A program made the translations under genes and the position numbers. A DNA stretch of 58,788 bases from NCBI GenBank assembly GCA_964367715.1, contig CAYIYO010000004.1:1-58788 (forward strand). The letters are read 5' to 3'. Origin of the DNA: CAYIYO01 sp964367715. GTDB taxonomy: Bacteria; Chlamydiota; Chlamydiia; Chlamydiales; Criblamydiaceae. Positions 44,198 to 53,152 of this stretch are shown here, piece after piece; the first letter of the stretch is position 1; each line of letters starts with the position of its first letter. The notes under the pieces are model-generated. The model was not told where the DNA came from. It did not search any database and saw only the letters and a list, made by a program, of their open reading frames with translations.

Positions 44198-44593
44198 ATG
44201 AACAAAACATTATTTTTTCTTTTAGCAAGTCTCATTCCCTTCTTAAATCCTTTCAGCCTCTATGCCTTTGACAACATTGGCCTCATGGATACTGTGCACA
44301 ATCATGTCGCAGCAATTCGCGATCACGAACTTCCCAAAGCTTACTATCAATTTACCTCCGAAGAATACCGCGACAACACCTCCTTAAAAGACTTTGAAAA
44401 ATTTGTGAAAGCGTTTCCCTCCTTGTCCCACAACTGTAGCATCACGCTAGGGACGATCATGTTTGAAGAGCATGTCGGAATCTATAAAGGGGTATTAACA
44501 GGAGAAGATGGAAAAGACGCCTATATCGAATATTACCTGATCAAAGATGGATCAAAATGGAAAATTATCGCATTTAAAATCATCCCTGAGTGA
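44198..44593 (+). CDS. Secreted single NTF2-like (DUF4864-type) domain protein
   Basis: The 131-residue protein has a signal peptide (1-23, ending LYA) and one copy of the repeat found four times in the previous gene: HNHVAAIRDHELPKAYYQFT, SLKDFEKFVKAFPSL and EYYLIKDGSKWKIIAF. The ATG at 44198 is used; the longer frame to 44180 starts with TTG. It is presumably a duplicated and exported relative of the neighbour. Confidence 0.72.
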   Translation: MNKTLFFLLASLIPFLNPFSLYAFDNIGLMDTVHNHVAAIRDHELPKAYYQFTSEEYRDNTSLKDFEKFVKAFPSLSHNCSITLGTIMFEEHVGIYKGVLTGEDGKDAYIEYYLIKDGSKWKIIAFKIIPE

Positions 44594-44857
44594 CAGCTCC
44601 CTCAGATGAATCAGAGGGCTTCCCGATTAAGGGTTCTCTGACTCATTGCCTGACTTATTCAGGCGAGGTCTTCTAGGGATTGGTTACCCAAGCTCTACTG
44701 ACCTAGAGCTAAACTGATTTGACGATTTTTTTAGGAGAACTTATTCCATCCAGCTTCGTCAACTGTGCTAGGAACTATAACACAAAGGCGCAATTCATCC
44801 AAATCCTAAACGACTTGGTTTTCTTGCGTCCAAGGGATAAAAAATAATAAATAAGAA
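44594..44857. other. Structured gap with a series of hairpins
   Basis: No gene is seen. AGATGAATCAGAG (44604-44616) can pair with CTCTGACTCATT (44636-44647). GCCTGA-CTTAT-TCAGGC follows (44648-44664), then AGCTCTA-CTGACC-TAGAGCT (44691-44710) and a T-run near 44725. The last may terminate transcription; the series could be a small RNA or a leader of the next gene. Confidence 0.35.
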
Positions 44858-47572
44858 ATGAAAAAGAAAACCTTTCCCTTATTTTTCTTAGGCCTTTTAT
44901 GGTTTTCTCCTCTGCTGGCCGAGTATTCGATAGAAGAAAAGCGGCACGCACGTCGCATTCTTGAGTTCTGGAAAGATAAGGAATTCACTCTTGTAAAAAG
45001 CCAAATCAACGCCTTTCTCTCAAGCTATCCGACAAGTGCCTCAAAGGACTATTTTTACGCCTTACTAGGCGACATCTATTGTTCGGAAGAAAAATATAAC
45101 GACGCAATTTCTGCTTACAATAAAATTAGTTCAGAAGGACTGTCGCAAACAGTTTTTACTGCACTCGTCATGTGCCATTACCACCTTAAAAACTATTCGA
45201 CAATCATTCAACAGGTCGAACCCCTTGCCCTTTCCTCAAAAGAACGTTCTTTATCCAAAGAAGAGCAGCGCTCTCTTTTGTATTATGGCGAAGCACTTCT
45301 TCAGCTGGCGCAAACAGAAAAAAAATTAAAAAATACCGCGTCGTTTGATGCAGCTCAAGCCGCATTCGAGCGCCTTATTGATTCTAACGAAAGCGTTTCG
45401 GCACACCTCGGCCTTGCCGCTATCCATATTGCTAAAGGGGAAGTAAAAAATGCGGTGGCGTATCTTCTAGCGCAGGCAACCAGCGATTCGATTCATCAAG
45501 AAATACTTTTATATGAGGCTGGAAAACTTCAAATAAAAAATGATCCGCAACATGCGCTTTTGATTCTCTCTTCTCTGCAACAAATGCAGGGTAAAAAGCA
45601 GGAAGAAGCGGCCCTCCTTAAAACGGCACTTCTTTTTGAGCTCAAAGAATTTCAGCAGCTTATCAATGAAAAAGAAACGTTACGAATAGCGATAAAAGAA
45701 AAAAATAGTCCTACATTAAGCCTTTTTATTGGACGCAGTCAATTTTCTTTGCATCAATATAATGACGCTCTAAATACCCTGGAGCCTCTTCTATCGTCCT
45801 CTTTTCTTACAAAAAAAGACCACCCCCTTCTTCTTCTAACATTGGCTGCCACACACTATCATCTCGGTAACCATCAAGAAGTTGACACTTTCTTTCACGC
45901 ATTCAAAAGCTCTTTTGCGAACGATCCTCTTTTTCCTCATCTCCTGTACATTAAATCTCTAAATGAAAAGGAAAAGGGAAATATCGCCACTGCTCAAGAA
46001 TGTCTAGAAAAAATTATAGATAACTATCCCGACTTTATCCTTGCCGAAGAGGTCCATTTTGCCTACAACCGCTTCCTTTTTTCGCAACGGCAATGGGAAA
46101 AATCCCATGACGGTTTTGCGACATTAATAAAAAAATATCCAAATCATTCCTCAAAAAAAGAAGCACTCTCTCTACTTTTAGCTGCAGGGGATCAGCTACT
46201 GAAGGAAAGCGTTGCCGAAGAAAGAGAAAAGTATAAACAATTATTTATTAATGATTTAAGAATCCTCATCGAAACAAACGCTTTTCCTATTTCCGATCTT
46301 ATTCGCTACAAACTGAGGCTTGCTTCCTTGCTGCATGAAAGTCAGCACTATGAGGAGGCCGCTTCTCTTTTAGCCTCTTTTGTCGGCGAGGAAACAATCG
46401 ATCCAAAGTACCGCGCGCAAGCCCACATTTTATTAGGAAAGAGAGAGAGTGAAACGCAAAATTTCTCCGGCTCCATTTCAAACTTTGAAGCAGCTCTCAC
46501 ATTAGATCCATCCCTTCCTCAACAGCTTTCGGTGCATCTCAATCTTTTCAATGGCTATGTCCAATTAAAAAATGAGGAGCAGGCAGCAAAATATCTTAAC
46601 CAGGTCTATCAGAGCGCCCCCTCTTTCGTTAGCAAAGACAATAAAAATTGGCTCGCTTCCTACTATTTCAACGCTCTTAACGCCCTTTATGATGAAACCT
46701 TGCCTATCTTCTTAGAAAATCCTAAAGAAATCGTGCGGGCAGAAACAGCCCTTTCATTAATGGAAGAACTCACCGATAACGGCTCGTCACCCGATTCGAT
46801 TGCTGCAGAGGAACGTTTATATCAACGCGCCTCCCTATATGGCTGGTTAGGAAAATTTCCAAAGCAACTCGCACTGTTGGAAATCCTTCACTCCGCTCAA
46901 AAAAATAGGTCGACTATAAAATGGGCACTTTCCCCGCGCACGCAGCTAGCGCTAGCAAACGCCAAGGCGAAGGGTCAACAAATAGAAGAAGCGCTTGCTC
47001 TTTACACCGCACTTATCGCTACTCCTCGCCTCGATCCTTTCATCGCCGCTTCCGCACGTTTACAATTTTCCCGCCTTACTTTTAGCCTTTTTTCGGACGA
47101 AAAGCGCTCTTTAAGCAATCCACAGATGGTAACAATTCTTTCCCTTTTAAAAGATCTTTTTCTACAAAAGCAATTACAGCAAGAGCCCATACACTTAGAA
47201 GCGGCAATCGAATATGCACGCATCCGCACTTTATTAGAGCCACCTGCAGAGCGGTTACTTCAACAACTCTCTCTCTACCATCGCATCAAAGAAGAATACA
47301 CCTCTAAAGACGATATTCTTTCAAAAGACTACCATGAAAATCGCCTTCTGATGCCTGAAAAAAATCATTTGTACGAAACCTATCTCACCTGGATCGACGC
47401 CCACATCGCAACATTAGAAGCACGGAAAGCAGAGGAAAAAGGAAATAATAGTGAGAGGGACTGGAAAATAGAAGCGGCGCGCACTCTTTACTCCTCATTA
47501 TTAAATAAAAAAGAGACACTGACTCCTTATCTAAAGGAGCGCACTGAAAACGCACTTTCTAGTACACAGTAA
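44858..47572 (+). CDS. Large secreted TPR-repeat protein
   Basis: The 904-residue protein has a signal peptide (1-21, ending LLA) and then many helical TPR-like units, e.g. LLGDIYCSEEKYNDAISAYNK, AHILLGKRESETQNFSGSISNF and LFNGYVQLKNEEQAAKYLNQ. The layout resembles periplasmic or outer-membrane assembly scaffolds. It lies upstream of a VWA protein, and the two may work together, as TPR and VWA genes often pair. The last codons and stop lie inside a 166-bp inverted repeat. Confidence 0.75.
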   Translation: MKKKTFPLFFLGLLWFSPLLAEYSIEEKRHARRILEFWKDKEFTLVKSQINAFLSSYPTSASKDYFYALLGDIYCSEEKYNDAISAYNKISSEGLSQTVFTALVMCHYHLKNYSTIIQQVEPLALSSKERSLSKEEQRSLLYYGEALLQLAQTEKKLKNTASFDAAQAAFERLIDSNESVSAHLGLAAIHIAKGEVKNAVAYLLAQATSDSIHQEILLYEAGKLQIKNDPQHALLILSSLQQMQGKKQEEAALLKTALLFELKEFQQLINEKETLRIAIKEKNSPTLSLFIGRSQFSLHQYNDALNTLEPLLSSSFLTKKDHPLLLLTLAATHYHLGNHQEVDTFFHAFKSSFANDPLFPHLLYIKSLNEKEKGNIATAQECLEKIIDNYPDFILAEEVHFAYNRFLFSQRQWEKSHDGFATLIKKYPNHSSKKEALSLLLAAGDQLLKESVAEEREKYKQLFINDLRILIETNAFPISDLIRYKLRLASLLHESQHYEEAASLLASFVGEETIDPKYRAQAHILLGKRESETQNFSGSISNFEAALTLDPSLPQQLSVHLNLFNGYVQLKNEEQAAKYLNQVYQSAPSFVSKDNKNWLASYYFNALNALYDETLPIFLENPKEIVRAETALSLMEELTDNGSSPDSIAAEERLYQRASLYGWLGKFPKQLALLEILHSAQKNRSTIKWALSPRTQLALANAKAKGQQIEEALALYTALIATPRLDPFIAASARLQFSRLTFSLFSDEKRSLSNPQMVTILSLLKDLFLQKQLQQEPIHLEAAIEYARIRTLLEPPAERLLQQLSLYHRIKEEYTSKDDILSKDYHENRLLMPEKNHLYETYLTWIDAHIATLEARKAEEKGNNSERDWKIEAARTLYSSLLNKKETLTPYLKERTENALSSTQ

Positions 47573-47724
47573 AGTTTTTATTGATAGTTTATGGCTGATT
47601 ATTTTTTCGTCTATTGCCTCTTCATCTTTTTTGACATACATGTTTGTAGGCTCGAAAGACGAAGAGGTGAGAGGCGGAAAAAGAACAGCCATAAACTATC
47701 AATAAAAGCTTTACTCTGTACTAG
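47559..47724. repeat. 166-bp inverted repeat over the end of the TPR gene
   Basis: The outer arms CTAGTACA-AGTAAAG-TTTTATTGATAG... are 39 bases long with two mismatches (47559-47597 with 47686-47724). The inner part keeps pairing imperfectly, CCTCTTCATCTTT with AAAGACGAAGAGG, to a loop near 47640. It includes the TPR stop codon (47570-47572) and may serve as terminator, or be an inserted MITE. Confidence 0.75.
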
Positions 47725-47759
47725 GTTATCTTTAATCTCAAAAGGAGAGATGTGATTCA

Positions 47760-49646
47760 ATGGCGACATATTCGGAAAAACCCTCCTCAAATGTGACGAT
47801 AATTGTTCTAACAATGGTCTTTGCAGTTACCTTTCATGCGGCCGCCCTCTTCACTTTTCACGGCACTGCCATCAACTTCTATTCCCCCCAACTGGCGCTC
47901 GTAGAGAATCAAATGCACGCCCTCGAAGAGTTGGAAAAAGATACCACACAACAACTGCAACAAAAAGAACGGACACTACAAATAACCGAAGCCTTTCACG
48001 CTCTAACACAAGATGACTCCCAAGAAAAAATCGTCACCGAAAAAGTAGAAGAAGAGCACTACCCTATTCCCGAATTCGAATCGATCGCCTACGAAGAAAT
48101 CATTCAAAGCGAATTAGAAAATCCCGCAACGGACGGAAAACTTAACGGAAACGAAGACTCTCTCGCGCTTGTGCTCGCCGACACCACAGATGCTCCCCTG
48201 CTTTCATTAAATGCAGGCACCGCTTCCTCACTACTCCCCGATGCCAAACAGCTGCTATTCGAAAAAGATGCGCACCTTGTGAAAGAGATCACCCAGGCAA
48301 CAGAAGGAATGCGGGGAGAAATTGCGGATGAAAAAATTATGCTTTACACCTCCAATCCAACCATCCAAATCGGTTCTGTTTCCGCCACACTGGAATTAGC
48401 AAATAGCTTCCATGACCATTCTGGAATTTTGGAGGAGCCCGCCGATTCCCCTTCATTAGACATTCCTTCCGGACTGGTTGGGACAAGTGCAATTCTTAAT
48501 GCCGACGAACTCTCTTTACATGCGGGTGAAAACAAATTTTTTACATTTAATCCGGAAGCCAACCTAAAAGAATTTTTTGATCCTTCTCATAACGGAAAAA
48601 AAGGAGTCATCGCCTGCAGCAACGATTTCCATGTCGGTGTCGAATTTTCTAAAAATCAAAAAGAAAAGGGCTACCTTTTCAAAGTGACGATCAATCCGAA
48701 GCAAGGCACTCAATTTAGGCGGATCACGCAAAATATCTCTTTTCTCATCGACCGCTCCCATTCGATTCCAAAAGGGCGTTTTGAATTAACAAAAAAAGCC
48801 GTCAGTGCTGTCCTTCCTCTTCTCTCTTCCGAAGACACGTTTAATATCCTAGTCTTTGACAAAAATGTCGTCACCCTTTCCTCTACTAACTTAAAAAATA
48901 CACCCGAAAATATTGCCTTAGCACGTAATTTTTTGGAGAAGCAGGAGTATGGTGGCCTATTCGCAACAACGGATTTGTATGCTTCTCTAGGGGCCATCAT
49001 CCCGCAAGCTGTCGCGGAAAATGAGGTCAATCTCGCCATCCTTCTCTCCGACGGGGATACTTATCTTAAGCCAAGTAAACAACGGAAAATGATCAAGCGA
49101 TGGTCCACAGCCAATCAAGGCAAGGTGTCACTCTTTTGCGTCGCAGCAGGAGTCGGCAACAACGTTCCGATGCTAGACATGATCAGTACTTTCAACAAAG
49201 GAACCGTTCACATTGCCCCTAACGACACATCGCTCACGGCTCTGCTTAGTGAGTTGATGCATGCCATACAAAATCCCATCGGCAAAGAAATGGCTGTCTC
49301 CTCTGTCTCCATCAACGAATCCAGTGCGATTCATTTGCTTCCTGTTAACGAACGGCTGCCAAACCTATACGAACACATACCTTACGTCATTTATGGCAAC
49401 ACAGAGACGTTAAATGATTTTTATCTTTTCCTCCAAGGACGCTACTATGACAAATGGGTCAACATCAAACAACTAATAACCTTTGACAATGCGCAGGTAA
49501 TTAACGATAATCGTTTGGAAAAAATGTGGGCAATTCAGCAGGCATATGAAAGCTACGATCGTTTTCTCAACGATGGTAATGGCCGCCATCTTCATCATGC
49601 GAAGGAATTGCTAGAGCCTTTTAAAATCCAAACCCCTTTTTACTGA
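47760..49646 (+). CDS. Membrane-anchored VWA-domain protein
   Basis: The 628-residue protein has an N-terminal membrane segment (IIVLTMVFAVTFHAAALF), a coiled-coil stretch (QMHALEELEKDTTQQLQQKE), a low-complexity acidic middle and a von Willebrand A domain from about 320. The metal-ion site is complete: Asp331-x-Ser-x-Ser (DRSHS), a Thr in TTDLYASL, and Asp431 in LSDGDTY. VWA domains bind protein partners through metal. AAGGAGAG lies before the ATG. It is followed 2 bp later by rsmD. Confidence 0.82.
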   Translation: MATYSEKPSSNVTIIVLTMVFAVTFHAAALFTFHGTAINFYSPQLALVENQMHALEELEKDTTQQLQQKERTLQITEAFHALTQDDSQEKIVTEKVEEEHYPIPEFESIAYEEIIQSELENPATDGKLNGNEDSLALVLADTTDAPLLSLNAGTASSLLPDAKQLLFEKDAHLVKEITQATEGMRGEIADEKIMLYTSNPTIQIGSVSATLELANSFHDHSGILEEPADSPSLDIPSGLVGTSAILNADELSLHAGENKFFTFNPEANLKEFFDPSHNGKKGVIACSNDFHVGVEFSKNQKEKGYLFKVTINPKQGTQFRRITQNISFLIDRSHSIPKGRFELTKKAVSAVLPLLSSEDTFNILVFDKNVVTLSSTNLKNTPENIALARNFLEKQEYGGLFATTDLYASLGAIIPQAVAENEVNLAILLSDGDTYLKPSKQRKMIKRWSTANQGKVSLFCVAAGVGNNVPMLDMISTFNKGTVHIAPNDTSLTALLSELMHAIQNPIGKEMAVSSVSINESSAIHLLPVNERLPNLYEHIPYVIYGNTETLNDFYLFLQGRYYDKWVNIKQLITFDNAQVINDNRLEKMWAIQQAYESYDRFLNDGNGRHLHHAKELLEPFKIQTPFY

Positions 49647-49648
49647 TT

Positions 49649-50230
49649 ATGCTGCGCATCTCCGCTGGAAAATTCAAGAATCGTTTATTAAAAGCTCCTG
49701 AAACAACAGAGACACGTCCCACCTCAGGAAGAATTCGTGAAATGCTATTCAATATCGTTCAAAATGAAATCGAAGGCGCCACTTTTTTAGACCTCTTTGC
49801 TGGATCCGGCGCGATGGGCATCGAAGCAATCAGCCACGGTGCTGCGCATTCCACATTCGTTGACAGCAGCCGCATCTGCTACGACTGTATCAAAGAAAAT
49901 ATCAACACATTAGGCATTTCTGCCCAGACAACGGTCTTATGTACCGATGTTTTCGATGCACTAGAAAAGCTAGTGAATCAACAGGCCCAATTTGATGTAA
50001 TTTATATCGACCCTCCTTATAACACAGAGACAACGTTCAATGGAGAAACTGTTTCCTTGGGAATTCGTCTGTTGTTAGAAATCGATCGTCTGGCTTTGCT
50101 CAAGCCTTCAGGCACCCTTTTCATAGAAGAAGGAAAAAAGGCGTTGGACAACCGTGCCCTAGAAACATTAGTCCTCAAAAAAGCGCGTAAAGCGGGCCGC
50201 ACCACCCTCTGGCAATTCATCCCAAAATAA
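49649..50230 (+). CDS. rsmD: 16S rRNA (guanine966-N2)-methyltransferase RsmD
   Basis: This 193-residue SAM-dependent enzyme methylates G966 of 16S rRNA. Signatures: RISAGKFKNRLLKAP, RPTSGRIREMLFNI, the SAM motif FLDLFAGSGAMGIEA (47-60) and the catalytic DPPY (121-124). The ATG starts two bases after the VWA stop codon. Confidence 0.94.
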   Translation: MLRISAGKFKNRLLKAPETTETRPTSGRIREMLFNIVQNEIEGATFLDLFAGSGAMGIEAISHGAAHSTFVDSSRICYDCIKENINTLGISAQTTVLCTDVFDALEKLVNQQAQFDVIYIDPPYNTETTFNGETVSLGIRLLLEIDRLALLKPSGTLFIEEGKKALDNRALETLVLKKARKAGRTTLWQFIPK

Positions 50231-50353
50231 GATAGCCCCAACGGTTTATCCACTGCGGCGGCTTGACTCTTTCTCTCTTCTCTGCGCCTCAGCGTGATTA
50301 ATTCAGAGCGTATACTTGCAGAGGCCTAGCATTTAACCCAGAGAGAGATTTTT

Positions 50354-50680
50354 TTAATCAAAGAGGGAGTCGAGACTTCTTTTAGGGGAGGGAGGATTCT
50401 CATCGCCGAATAGAGTAGAAGAGGCGTCGGCGATGCTTTTTTTCTTTTCAGGGCCCTTTCCTTTTAGCGAAAATTCCTCACAAAAATTAAAAGATTCTCG
50501 ATCCGAGATAGGATCCGTTCCAGGAATCAAACAATCATTCGGCATGCCTACCTTGTAATTGTTGCAATTTTTACAACAATGCAAATAATGGTCGCACTTT
50601 TCGCAGACGGCACGAAAACCAATTCTATATGCCGTTGAAGATAGTTCCTGCTCTGCCCCACAATGCCAACATTGCGCCAT
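50354..50680 (-). CDS. Small zinc-ribbon protein
   Basis: The 108-residue protein has three CxxC pairs (CWHCG, CEKC, CKNC) plus two later Cys, suggesting one or two structural zinc sites, and a polar serine-rich tail. The start ATG at 50680 shares its A with the stop of the upstream gene (TAATG), implying coupled translation; ATG 50692 is an alternative that adds four residues. I do not recognise a function. Confidence 0.7.
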   Translation of the reverse strand: MAQCWHCGAEQELSSTAYRIGFRAVCEKCDHYLHCCKNCNNYKVGMPNDCLIPGTDPISDRESFNFCEEFSLKGKGPEKKKSIADASSTLFGDENPPSPKRSLDSLFD

Positions 50681-53127
50681 TATGCTTTCCATTTTTCAAT
50701 CAATTGATCATTCTCGTAACGTTGCTTCAATTTTGGAGTGCCATCTTCGTTGTATTTATTGAATTTCCCGTGACGCTTTCCCTCTTGGTATTCTGCTTCG
50801 ACAATAAGCACACCTTTCGCATTCCATTCCTGAAGCAGGCCATGCAGTTTTCCATGTTGATAATGTTGAACAGAAAGGATCTGTCCATTTTGATAAAAAG
50901 ATGTTTCTGGCCCTTCTTTTTGATCTTCCACAAACAATGCCTGCTTCATAATGGCTCCGGAAGGAAAATATTCGTATGCCATTCCGTTTTGATTATCATG
51001 TTTAAACTCGGCAGCGATGCGCACTCTTCCTTCATTATCAAAAACGGAAGCTATTCCTTCCTTAAGTCCTGCCCTATAGTAAGTGCTGACGACCTTTGTT
51101 CCGGCCTCATTGTACTCAGAAATTTCGCCTTCCACTTTTCCGTCTACAAAATACCCTTCCAATGCTTTCACGCGACCAAAAAGTTCGCTGAGAGGATGGT
51201 ACACTTGATGCAGTCCATTTAAAACATTTTCTTTATAGTGATAAATCACTTCGCTCTCATTCGGCTGACGCAACATGTACTTTCCATCCAACACTCCGTT
51301 AGAATAGGAAGCCTCTTCCAAGAAGTCGCCATTGGAACGTAAAAGTGCTTTTTTCCCATGGAGTTTTCCATTTTCGTAGGTCAGAAGGGCTTGCAGCTTT
51401 CCGTCTGGATAAAAGCTTTTTTGCTCCCCATGCAATTCCCCTTGTTCATTATAACGGACAACTTTCGCTTCTATGACATTTTCTTCGTTTTCATTTCGTG
51501 GAAAATAATCGTAATGGATGCCGACTGGAACTCCATTTTTATAGGTGTAGCGTTTATGAAAGTTGCCATCTTCGTAGTAGGTACGATATTCCCCGTCCAG
51601 CTCTCCGTCGACATAATGTGCAACGAGAGAGAGCTGTCCGCTTGGATAATACTCTTGCACAGCGCCATGGTACTTGCCATTACTGTAGTGAGAGATAACT
51701 TTGGGATTATTCGCTGCGTACCATTCTCTGTAAAATCCTTCTGGCATGCCCTTCTCATATTTTACTTCAAAAAGCAGTGATCCTTCCTCATTCCAGCTGC
51801 GATGCCACCCTTCTTTTTTTCCTTCAACGAACATGAAGCGGTCTTTTGGTGTCCCATTTTCATGCCACGCACGCCATTCGCCATGCACCTGACCATGGGT
51901 GTACGGAACCTGCAAAACAAGCTGTCCTGCTTCATTCCATTGTTCATATGGACCATGCTTATTTCCCTCGACATAGACAGCTTTCACTTTAGGTTTGCCG
52001 GAAGAAAAATATTCGAGCTGCTCTCCAACAAAATCATCCTTTTCATAATTGAACTGGCGCTTAAGCTGCCCATTTCCATACCATTCGAGGAAAGGACCTT
52101 CATATTTGTTATCGACCAAGAAAAATGAAGAACGTTTTATTCCTTGATCGTCGTATTCAACAATAGGACCTTTTAACCTACCCGATTCATCGTATTCCGC
52201 CGCATAGGCAATCTGTCCATTTGCGTATTTGCGATAATGGGATCCTACAGGAACTCCATTTTTATACTCGCCCTCTCCTTTGATCAGTCCATTTTCGAAA
52301 AACCAGCGCTCAATTCCAATTTTTTTCCCATTTTCGTACGCCACCAGATAGCTTTCTTTTCCATTGGAAGCGTAACGTTTGTGTAGCCCATGCGCCAGCC
52401 CGAAACGAAAATTCTGTTCGTTCACAATCATTTCATTGGCACCGTAGTTAGAAACGGCAGGAGCATCTTTCGAATTGTGAAGGAGGCCATTGGCATAGTG
52501 TTGACGAGACAACAGATTTCCTTCTGTATTCCACTCTTTTTTTTCACCTTCTAAATGGCCGTTCACATATTTTTCTGTACTTAGTAGGTGATCATTCTGA
52601 TCGTAACGCTCAAGGAATCCGGAAAGAACCCCTTTGTCATAGTTACGTTTTTCTTTGACATGTCCATTTTCATGATGCTCTTCAACAGAACCATGCTTCA
52701 AATTGTTTTTATAAAATGCATACGTCTTCAAAATCCCGTTGGGATAGTACACTTTATAAGGACCTTCCAATGAACCTTTATCATAAAAGGCAATGGACTT
52801 GATGGTTCCTTGTGGAAAATAATCGACGCTGGGTCCGTGTGCGACGACGCCGTCTTTCGTTGTAAAGAGGTCGGTCTCATTGAGGACCATTCCATTTTCA
52901 AGGTAGTGGTACATTTTAACAGGAAGACGAACGTTTGTCGATTCCGACTGTGGCTCGTACATCACCACCGTCTCGGTCATTCCGTTAGGATAACTGCTGA
53001 CGACCTCTAATTGCCAATTTGGTAACCGTTTTTTTAACTTTGAAATTTCCGGCGGCTCTTCCCCTGCAGAGACACAATACAAGGTTAAAAGAGAGAAGAG
53101 GAATGCATACTGTCTAACAATTTTCAT
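50680..53127 (-). CDS. Long secreted YwqK/MORN-like repeat protein
   Basis: The 815-residue protein has a signal peptide (MKIVRQYAFLFSLLTLYCVS) and then roughly thirty units of 22-24 residues with the pattern G-YxxYYxNGxLKxxxxYxxGxLHG, as in YwqK-family antitoxin repeats and MORN motifs. Such repeats form long beta-sheets. I start at ATG 53127 for the clean signal peptide; the frame upstream to 53160 begins with TTG. It lies 25 bp after an MFS gene and overlaps the zinc-ribbon gene. Possible roles are an outer-membrane or effector-type scaffold. Confidence 0.8.
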   Translation of the reverse strand: MKIVRQYAFLFSLLTLYCVSAGEEPPEISKLKKRLPNWQLEVVSSYPNGMTETVVMYEPQSESTNVRLPVKMYHYLENGMVLNETDLFTTKDGVVAHGPSVDYFPQGTIKSIAFYDKGSLEGPYKVYYPNGILKTYAFYKNNLKHGSVEEHHENGHVKEKRNYDKGVLSGFLERYDQNDHLLSTEKYVNGHLEGEKKEWNTEGNLLSRQHYANGLLHNSKDAPAVSNYGANEMIVNEQNFRFGLAHGLHKRYASNGKESYLVAYENGKKIGIERWFFENGLIKGEGEYKNGVPVGSHYRKYANGQIAYAAEYDESGRLKGPIVEYDDQGIKRSSFFLVDNKYEGPFLEWYGNGQLKRQFNYEKDDFVGEQLEYFSSGKPKVKAVYVEGNKHGPYEQWNEAGQLVLQVPYTHGQVHGEWRAWHENGTPKDRFMFVEGKKEGWHRSWNEEGSLLFEVKYEKGMPEGFYREWYAANNPKVISHYSNGKYHGAVQEYYPSGQLSLVAHYVDGELDGEYRTYYEDGNFHKRYTYKNGVPVGIHYDYFPRNENEENVIEAKVVRYNEQGELHGEQKSFYPDGKLQALLTYENGKLHGKKALLRSNGDFLEEASYSNGVLDGKYMLRQPNESEVIYHYKENVLNGLHQVYHPLSELFGRVKALEGYFVDGKVEGEISEYNEAGTKVVSTYYRAGLKEGIASVFDNEGRVRIAAEFKHDNQNGMAYEYFPSGAIMKQALFVEDQKEGPETSFYQNGQILSVQHYQHGKLHGLLQEWNAKGVLIVEAEYQEGKRHGKFNKYNEDGTPKLKQRYENDQLIEKWKA

Positions 53128-53152
53128 TATCATTTCCGTTTCTAAACTGATG

